Of a stretch of 28,284 nt of DNA, positions 23,823 to 28,284 are shown piece after piece. The position numbers and the translations under genes were made by a program. The notes below the pieces were generated by a model, which had not been told where the DNA came from, ran no database searches, and worked only from the letters and a program-made list of their open reading frames with translations. Each line of letters begins with the position of its first letter. Positions within the stretch are counted from its first letter, which is position 1. Source of the DNA: an uncultured Bacteroidia bacterium. Its GTDB lineage: Bacteria; Bacteroidota; Bacteroidia; Bacteroidales; CAJPTX01. Location: the NCBI GenBank assembly GCA_938038735.1, contig CALHSW010000059.1:1-28284 (forward strand). The letters run 5' to 3'.

Positions 23823-24953
23823 ATGTATTTCAACATTCTAGCCTCAGACTCTGCGTCGTATGCGCGCGCCGGGACGCTCCACACGCCCCACGGCGAGGTG
23901 GCAACGCCCATCTTTATGCCCGTTGGGACGCTGGGCGGCGTGAAGTGCGAAACCCACCGCGAGCTCCGCGGCGATGCCCACGCGCAGATTGTGCTGGGGA
24001 ACACCTACCACCTTTTCCTACGCCCCGGCATCGGCACCATCCGCGCCGCGGGCGGCCTGCACCAATTCTCTAGCTGGCAGGGTCCTATGCTTACCGACTC
24101 GGGCGGTTTTCAGGTCTTCTCCCTGTCGGGGCAACGGAAACTGACCCCAGAGGGCGCCCATTTCCGTTCGCACGTTGACGGCTCCCCGCATCTCTTTACC
24201 CCCGAACGGGTCATCAATATTCAGCGAATCCTTGGGGCAGACATCATCATGCCCCTCGATGAATGCCCCCCCGGCGATGCGCCCCGCGGCTACGCGGAGC
24301 AATCGCTCTCGCTCACCCTCGATTGGCTCAAGCGTTGCCACGCCCAAATGGCCCGCACGACGCCCCTCTACGGGCATAACCAATCGCTCTTCCCCATCGT
24401 GCAGGGGGCTTCATTCCTTGACCTACGGGAGAAATCGGCAGAGTTTGCCTGTACGCTTAACGCCGATGGCTACGCCATCGGGGGACTCGCGGTGGGCGAA
24501 CCCACCGAAACGATGTACGCCGTGGTGGAGCACCTACACCGCTTCCTCCCCGCCTCTTGCCCGCGCTACCTCATGGGAGTCGGCACGCCGTGGAACATCC
24601 TAGAGGGCATCGCGCGCGGCGTGGATATGTTCGACTGCGTTATGCCAACGCGTAACGCACGCAATGGCATGCTCTTCACCTCGGAGGGAGTCCTCAACAT
24701 GCGTAATCTCAAGTGGCGCAACGACCACTCCCCGCTTGACCCCAATGGCACGTCGCACGTTGACAGCACATACTCCCGAGCCTACCTCCGCCACCTGTTC
24801 GTGGCCAAGGAGGCTCTCGCCGCGCAGATCGCCACCCAGCACAACGTGGCTTTCTACCTGCACCTCGTGGCCCAGTCTAGGCAGCACATCCTCGATGGCA
24901 CTTTCCTCCCATGGAAGAACCGCATGGTAAAACAGCTTGCGAACCGACTATGA
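23823..24953 (+). CDS. tgt: queuine tRNA-ribosyltransferase (Bacteroidetes type, no zinc cysteines)
   Basis: Exchanges guanine at the wobble position (34) of GUN-anticodon tRNAs for the queuine precursor. The 376-residue TIM-barrel protein has TDSGGFQVFSL with the likely general acid/base Asp92, PIVQG (191-195), GGLAVGE (220-226) and MFDCVMPTRNARNG with the likely nucleophile Asp271. The CxCxxC zinc site of the standard enzyme is absent: the segment reads DPNGTSHVDSTYSRAYLRHLF (306-326), although the His of RHLF (His324) remains. From memory, other Bacteroidetes TGTs share this loss. The gene begins almost immediately after its promoter and its stop overlaps the next gene as ATGA. Confidence 0.96.
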   Translation: MYFNILASDSASYARAGTLHTPHGEVATPIFMPVGTLGGVKCETHRELRGDAHAQIVLGNTYHLFLRPGIGTIRAAGGLHQFSSWQGPMLTDSGGFQVFSLSGQRKLTPEGAHFRSHVDGSPHLFTPERVINIQRILGADIIMPLDECPPGDAPRGYAEQSLSLTLDWLKRCHAQMARTTPLYGHNQSLFPIVQGASFLDLREKSAEFACTLNADGYAIGGLAVGEPTETMYAVVEHLHRFLPASCPRYLMGVGTPWNILEGIARGVDMFDCVMPTRNARNGMLFTSEGVLNMRNLKWRNDHSPLDPNGTSHVDSTYSRAYLRHLFVAKEALAAQIATQHNVAFYLHLVAQSRQHILDGTFLPWKNRMVKQLANRL

Positions 24954-26041
24954 AATCGCTAAAAATAAACACGCTAGACCGGTACATCATCCGCCAATTC
25001 TTGGGCACCTACATCTTTGCCATTGCGATGATCCTCGTCATCAGCGTCGTTTTTGATGTCGCGGAGAAAATCGATGATTTCATATCCGAGGAGGTCACCC
25101 TACACGAAATCATCGTTGACTACTACTTCAATTTTATCCCCTACTTCGCCAATCTCTTCTCGCCGGTATTCGTATTCATTTCTGTCATCTTCTTCACCTC
25201 TAAGATGGCGGGGAGGTCGGAAATCATCGCCATCCTCTCAAGCGGCGTCAGCTTTAAGCGCCTCCTCTACCCCTACATGATCACCGCAACCCTAATCTTC
25301 GCGGTTAGTACATTCCTCTCGCACTTCGTTATCCCTAATGCCAACGACAAGCGGCTACAGTTTGAGGCCTCCTACATTCGCACCCCCAGCTACTCCGACA
25401 CCTACAACGTCCACTTGCAGATGCGCCCCGGCTATTTTGTATACATACGTAGCTACGATGCCGACCGAAAAACGGGCTATAGCGTCACCGTGGAAAACAT
25501 TAGCAACAACAGGCTACAGTCCAAACTCTGGACCAACTACGCCGCCTGGGACACCACCAAGGCTACTTGGACGGCCAATCAGTGGTACTCGAGGCAATAC
25601 CTCGACCGCCACGACTCCCTACAGCACGGCATCAATCTCGATACGAACATTTACCTTCTCCCCACCGACCTGAGACGTTCTCAAAAGGCGGTACAAACCC
25701 TTGACTACAAGGCTCTCAACAGCTACATAGCCCAGCAAAAGCTACAGGGAGTGAGCGACATCAACAATAGTCTCGTTGAGAAGCATTCACGCACCGCTAC
25801 CCCCTTCGCCACCTTTATCCTCACAGTTATCGGCGTTTCTGTATCCTCACGCAAACGGCGCGGCGGCATGGGTATACACATTACCATTGGCCTCATAATC
25901 AGCTTCTCCTACATTCTATTCATGCGTTTCGCCATGATGTTCTCGATCGGGGGCGGATGGCCGCCCTTCTTGTCCACCTGGATTCCCAATATAATTTTTG
26001 CCGTGGTGGCCTACGTGCTTTTCCGTTTGGCATCGCGCTAA
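24950..26041 (+). CDS. LptF/LptG-family permease (YjgP/YjgQ)
   Basis: Inner membrane component of the Lpt ABC machine that extracts LPS and passes it to the periplasmic bridge. The 363-residue protein starts MKSLKINTLDRYIIRQFLGTY, typical for the family. It has three N-terminal membrane segments (about 17-40, 62-83, 103-125), a periplasmic domain (about 135-270) and three C-terminal segments (about 280-300, 308-328, 337-358), with the family-like RTATPFATFILTVIGVSVS before the first of these. Whether it is LptF or LptG cannot be decided here. The ATG at 24950 overlaps the tgt stop (ATGA). Confidence 0.92.
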   Translation: MKSLKINTLDRYIIRQFLGTYIFAIAMILVISVVFDVAEKIDDFISEEVTLHEIIVDYYFNFIPYFANLFSPVFVFISVIFFTSKMAGRSEIIAILSSGVSFKRLLYPYMITATLIFAVSTFLSHFVIPNANDKRLQFEASYIRTPSYSDTYNVHLQMRPGYFVYIRSYDADRKTGYSVTVENISNNRLQSKLWTNYAAWDTTKATWTANQWYSRQYLDRHDSLQHGINLDTNIYLLPTDLRRSQKAVQTLDYKALNSYIAQQKLQGVSDINNSLVEKHSRTATPFATFILTVIGVSVSSRKRRGGMGIHITIGLIISFSYILFMRFAMMFSIGGGWPPFLSTWIPNIIFAVVAYVLFRLASR

Positions 26042-26103
26042 AGCCTAGACCCAACGGGGATTATTGCCAAGACAACGGTACTAGCGGCTAAGGCCGGTGC
26101 GCA

Positions 26104-26256
26104 ATGGATTACTTTCGTACCGGTTTTCATGCCGTAAGCAAAGCCGCCCACAGGACGGTCTCCCTATGGTCGGAAGGGCTTCTGGCCCACGGCCTCATAG
26201 CAGTGCACCTAACAATGAATCAACGGCCTTCCCCCACCCTCTTCTTCATTCCATAA
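26104..26256 (+). other. possible 50-codon small ORF after lptG
   Basis: A short frame from ATG 26104 to TAA 26256 encodes a 50-residue peptide beginning MDYFRTGFHAVSKAAHRTV. It has no ribosome site and overlaps other open frames in the same stretch. It ends just before the terminator hairpin. I list it only because the stretch 26042-26258 otherwise has no explanation; it may be non-coding. Confidence 0.2.
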
Positions 26257-26258
26257 GA

Positions 26259-26295
26259 AGGGGGGCAGCACAAGCTTTCGCTTGGCTGCCCCCCT
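26259..26295. terminator. bidirectional terminator between lptG and the OmpA-domain gene
   Basis: AGGGGGGCAGC (26259-26269) pairs with GCTGCCCCCCT (26285-26295), continued inside by CAAGC/GCTTG with one unpaired A, leaving a 4-base loop TTTC. It lies between two convergent genes. T tracts are weak on both sides, but the very GC-rich 16-bp stem makes it a good terminator candidate. Confidence 0.75.
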
Positions 26296-26319
26296 CTACC
26301 TGTAAACCCTAGAAAAGGG

Positions 26320-27042
26320 TTACTCCACCGTAATCGTTACCCTCCGATTGGCCTCCTGACCACTCACGCCGGGCAACTGACCATACTTCGTCTCACCGTA
26401 CCACTTCACCTCCACCTTGTCTGCCGAAATCCCAGCATCCTTCAAAAGATTACCTACACGCTCCGCCCGCTGACGGGAAAGCTTCTCATTATACGCAGGA
26501 TTACCCACGTTACAGGTATAACCCTCCACGAGCAACTTACCCTCCTGGCTTGTCTTCATAAAGGCTTCACTCAACGCCTTCACCATCTCCGACTCCGCCT
26601 TTGACACATCGTAGCCCCGCAGGCCGTAACGTATGGCAGCCACAGGGAACTCCACCCTATCCGCTTTCGCCTCCTGCGCCTTGGCCACCAGCCTATCAAA
26701 ACTCTCGTTAAAGGCCACCGCGCTCTCCACGTAACCATTCTCTGTCACCCCCCACGCCACCGGACGAAGCTTCGCCAAGTTAAAAGACTCCTCTACAGGC
26801 TTTGCCTCAACCTGGATGGCCGCCGTATCGGGCTTAGCCTCCTCCATGGCCGGCATCTCTATAGGGATGCTCTCCTCTACCGGTGCAGCGGGCACTTTCT
26901 TATCGCAGCAGCACCCGCACGACCGCACGCACAACAGCACAATGAGCAACACTATTAGCACTATCAGCAGCACCACCCACCACTTGCGCCACCACGGCGT
27001 GCATTCTTGATCCACTTGACCTTTCTTTGATACCTCATCCAT
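26320..27042 (-). CDS. membrane-anchored OmpA-domain protein
   Basis: The 240-residue protein has a basic/Trp-rich N-terminus, one long hydrophobic segment (about 21-38), a cysteine cluster CVRSCGCCC (38-46), an acidic Pro-rich linker (50-90) and a C-terminal OmpA-like domain (about 145-240) with YNEKLSRQRAERV and EANRRVTITV. OmpA domains bind peptidoglycan through an Asp and an Arg; the Arg is present (Arg192), but the usual GHTD reads GYTC, with Cys176 in place of the Asp. The lack of a cleavable signal suggests anchoring in the inner membrane with the domain in the periplasm. GGAGGT precedes the ATG, 43 bases after lpxD, so the two are probably co-transcribed. Confidence 0.88.
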   Translation of the reverse strand: MDEVSKKGQVDQECTPWWRKWWVVLLIVLIVLLIVLLCVRSCGCCCDKKVPAAPVEESIPIEMPAMEEAKPDTAAIQVEAKPVEESFNLAKLRPVAWGVTENGYVESAVAFNESFDRLVAKAQEAKADRVEFPVAAIRYGLRGYDVSKAESEMVKALSEAFMKTSQEGKLLVEGYTCNVGNPAYNEKLSRQRAERVGNLLKDAGISADKVEVKWYGETKYGQLPGVSGQEANRRVTITVE

Positions 27043-27085
27043 AGTAATACCTCCGTTTAGCTATTGACCCTAAAGCCACAAACAA

Positions 27086-28108
27086 TCATTGCCCCCTACG
27101 CTTCAATTTGTCAACATCCGCCGATAGTTCCGGCAAATGCCGAAAGATGGCAGAACTCCTGTAGAAGTCACGAACCGGCATCGCCGGTGACCCCATCAGC
27201 ACATCTTTTGCGCTGCTCACAGAGTTCAATATTCCCGCCTGCGCCCCAATGGACACATCGTCAGCGATCTCAATATGCCCCACGAACCCCACCTGCCCTC
27301 CAATCTTGCACCGAGAGCCTATCTTCGTAGACCCCGCTATGCCCGTCTGCGCAGCGATCACCGTATCCTCGCCTATCACTACGTTATGCGCCACCTGCAC
27401 GAGGTTATCCAGCTTTGTACCACGTCCCACCCGCGTTGCACCCATAGCGGCTCGGTCTATCGTCGTGTTAGCCCCTATTTCCACCTCATCGCCTATCACC
27501 ACATTGCCCATCTGCGCTATCTTCACGTAGCTCCCATCGGGCTGCGGCGCGAAGCCAAAGCCATCCGCCCCTATCACTACGCCAGAATGCAGGATGCAGC
27601 GCGCCCCAACCTCACAGTCGTTGTATATCTTAACCCCCGAAAAGAGCGTGGACTGCGCCCCCACCCTGGCGTTGTCGCCTATATAGACCTGCGGATACAG
27701 CTCTACCTCATCCTCTACCACTGCCCCCTCCCCCACGTAGACAAACGCGCCGATGTAGACGTTCTCCCCTATTGTAGCCGATGGTTCTATCACCGCCTGC
27801 GGATGTATCCCCCGCCGCCGCGGGGTCTGCGACTTCGCCAAAGACAGCAGTTTCGCCAACGCACCGTAAGCATCGTCTACCCGCACCAGCGTGGCCGCGA
27901 TAGGCGCAGTCGCCTTGAATTCCTTATTGACCAACACCACGCTTGACTTCGTGGTATAGATGAAATGCTCGTACTTAGGATTGGACAAAAACGACAACTT
28001 ACCCGTGCCGCCATCCTCAATCTTCGCAAAATCGTACACTTCCTCCTCAGGCCGCCCCTCTACCACGCCGCCCAAGTACTCTGCTATCTGCGCCGCCGTT
28101 AACTTCAT
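27086..28108 (-). CDS. lpxD: UDP-3-O-acylglucosamine N-acyltransferase
   Basis: Third enzyme of lipid A synthesis; adds the N-linked hydroxyacyl chain to UDP-3-O-acyl-glucosamine, using acyl-ACP. The 340-residue protein has a uridine-binding N-terminal domain (1-95, with the AKIEDGGTGKLSFLSNPKY motif) and a left-handed beta helix of hexapeptide repeats (about 100-300), with the likely catalytic His241 in QVAHNVVIG and a conserved HSGVVIGADGFGFA (174-187). GGGAGAAA precedes the ATG. Confidence 0.97.
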   Translation of the reverse strand: MKLTAAQIAEYLGGVVEGRPEEEVYDFAKIEDGGTGKLSFLSNPKYEHFIYTTKSSVVLVNKEFKATAPIAATLVRVDDAYGALAKLLSLAKSQTPRRRGIHPQAVIEPSATIGENVYIGAFVYVGEGAVVEDEVELYPQVYIGDNARVGAQSTLFSGVKIYNDCEVGARCILHSGVVIGADGFGFAPQPDGSYVKIAQMGNVVIGDEVEIGANTTIDRAAMGATRVGRGTKLDNLVQVAHNVVIGEDTVIAAQTGIAGSTKIGSRCKIGGQVGFVGHIEIADDVSIGAQAGILNSVSSAKDVLMGSPAMPVRDFYRSSAIFRHLPELSADVDKLKRRGQ

Positions 28109-28168
28109 AATTTCTCCCGCCTCGCTTTGTTATACCTATCTCTCCTCCTTTCCCTCCGCAATGCCCCG

Positions 28169-28176
28169 CGAAGGTA
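28169..28176 (-). promoter_or_regulatory. possible -7 promoter box of lpxD
   Basis: On the minus strand this reads TACCTTCG, seven of eight consensus positions of TAnnTTTG, about 60 bases before the lpxD ATG. No TTTG is seen at the right distance, so this is a weak call. Confidence 0.3.
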
Positions 28177-28234
28177 CAAAAATCAAACCGTATTTATACC
28201 CTCATTCCTTCGTATATTTCCCCTCACAAAACGT

Positions 28235-28263
28235 CCGTTGCAGCATTAGCCTTTCTGCAACGG
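28235..28263 (-). terminator. possible terminator of a gene beyond the right edge
   Basis: CCGTTGCAG (28235-28243) and CTGCAACGG (28255-28263) form a perfect 9-bp stem with an 11-base loop. On the minus strand it is followed by ACGTTTTG, a short T-rich stretch. The gene it would serve lies outside the window. Confidence 0.45.
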
Positions 28264-28284
28264 AATAAAAAAGAGTTGCGGGGG

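Noticed and set aside
27275..27946. Plus-strand open frame of 223 codons antisense to lpxD
   Set aside because: Arg/His/Pro-rich complement of the hexapeptide repeat coding sequence; the lpxD reading is unambiguous.
1..28284. CRISPR arrays, tRNA or rRNA genes, insertion sequences
   Set aside because: I saw no regularly spaced long repeats, no cloverleaf-like or rRNA-like segments and no transposase gene.

Overview
The window looks like a piece of a GC-rich Bacteroidota chromosome, most likely order Bacteroidales. The grounds are: -7 promoter boxes of the Bacteroidota type (TAnnTTTG) in front of several genes; a DUF6266-like protein; a Bacteroidetes-style queuine tRNA-ribosyltransferase without the zinc cysteines; an FtsL and a long MraY of the Bacteroidetes type; and the tgt-lptG pairing. 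No finer placement is defensible without a search.

Layout. (1) Positions 1-368 hold a probable leftward promoter and the first codons of a gene that leaves the window. (2) Positions 369-18495, all on the minus strand, form one very compact division and cell wall (dcw) operon of 15 genes: mraZ, rsmH, ftsL-like, ftsI (PBP with PASTA), murE, mraY, murD, ftsW, murG, murC, ftsQ, ftsA, ftsZ, an unnamed conserved gene, rsmI and ispE. Many neighbours overlap (ATGA or TAATG junctions) or lie a few bases apart. In front of mraZ is a 10-bp-periodic array of four GTGGG-type MraZ boxes placed over a recognisable promoter. (3) Positions 18496-19090 are a gene-free divergent region with a perfect 11-bp-arm inverted repeat, followed by a lone DUF6266-like gene on the plus strand. 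(4) Positions 20043-22667 on the minus strand hold dnaK with a clear terminator, and upstream of it a small unknown membrane protein with its own terminator. (5) Positions 22774-23493 hold an unknown lipoprotein in a more AT-rich stretch. (6) Positions 23823-26041 on the plus strand hold tgt and an LptF/LptG-type permease joined by an ATGA overlap. (7) Positions 26320-28108 on the minus strand hold lpxD followed by a membrane-anchored OmpA-domain protein.

How the genes work together. The large operon encodes the committed steps of peptidoglycan precursor synthesis (MurC, D, E, MraY, MurG), the septal synthase (FtsW and the class B PBP), the divisome scaffold (FtsQ, FtsL, FtsA, FtsZ), a 16S rRNA methyltransferase at each end (RsmH and RsmI, which in known bacteria modify the same nucleotide, C1402), and IspE, which feeds the isoprenoid pathway that supplies the MraY lipid carrier. 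The right-hand genes lean to the envelope: LpxD for lipid A, LptF/G for LPS transport, and an OmpA-domain protein.

The most unusual content is the division core. The protein in the ftsZ position keeps the tubulin/FtsZ landmarks but is strikingly divergent elsewhere. Its FtsA partner has lost most of the phosphate-2 ATP motif but keeps a C-terminal amphipathic helix. Together with the unknown gene fused into the operon just downstream, this is the best candidate for an undescribed variation on a known system.
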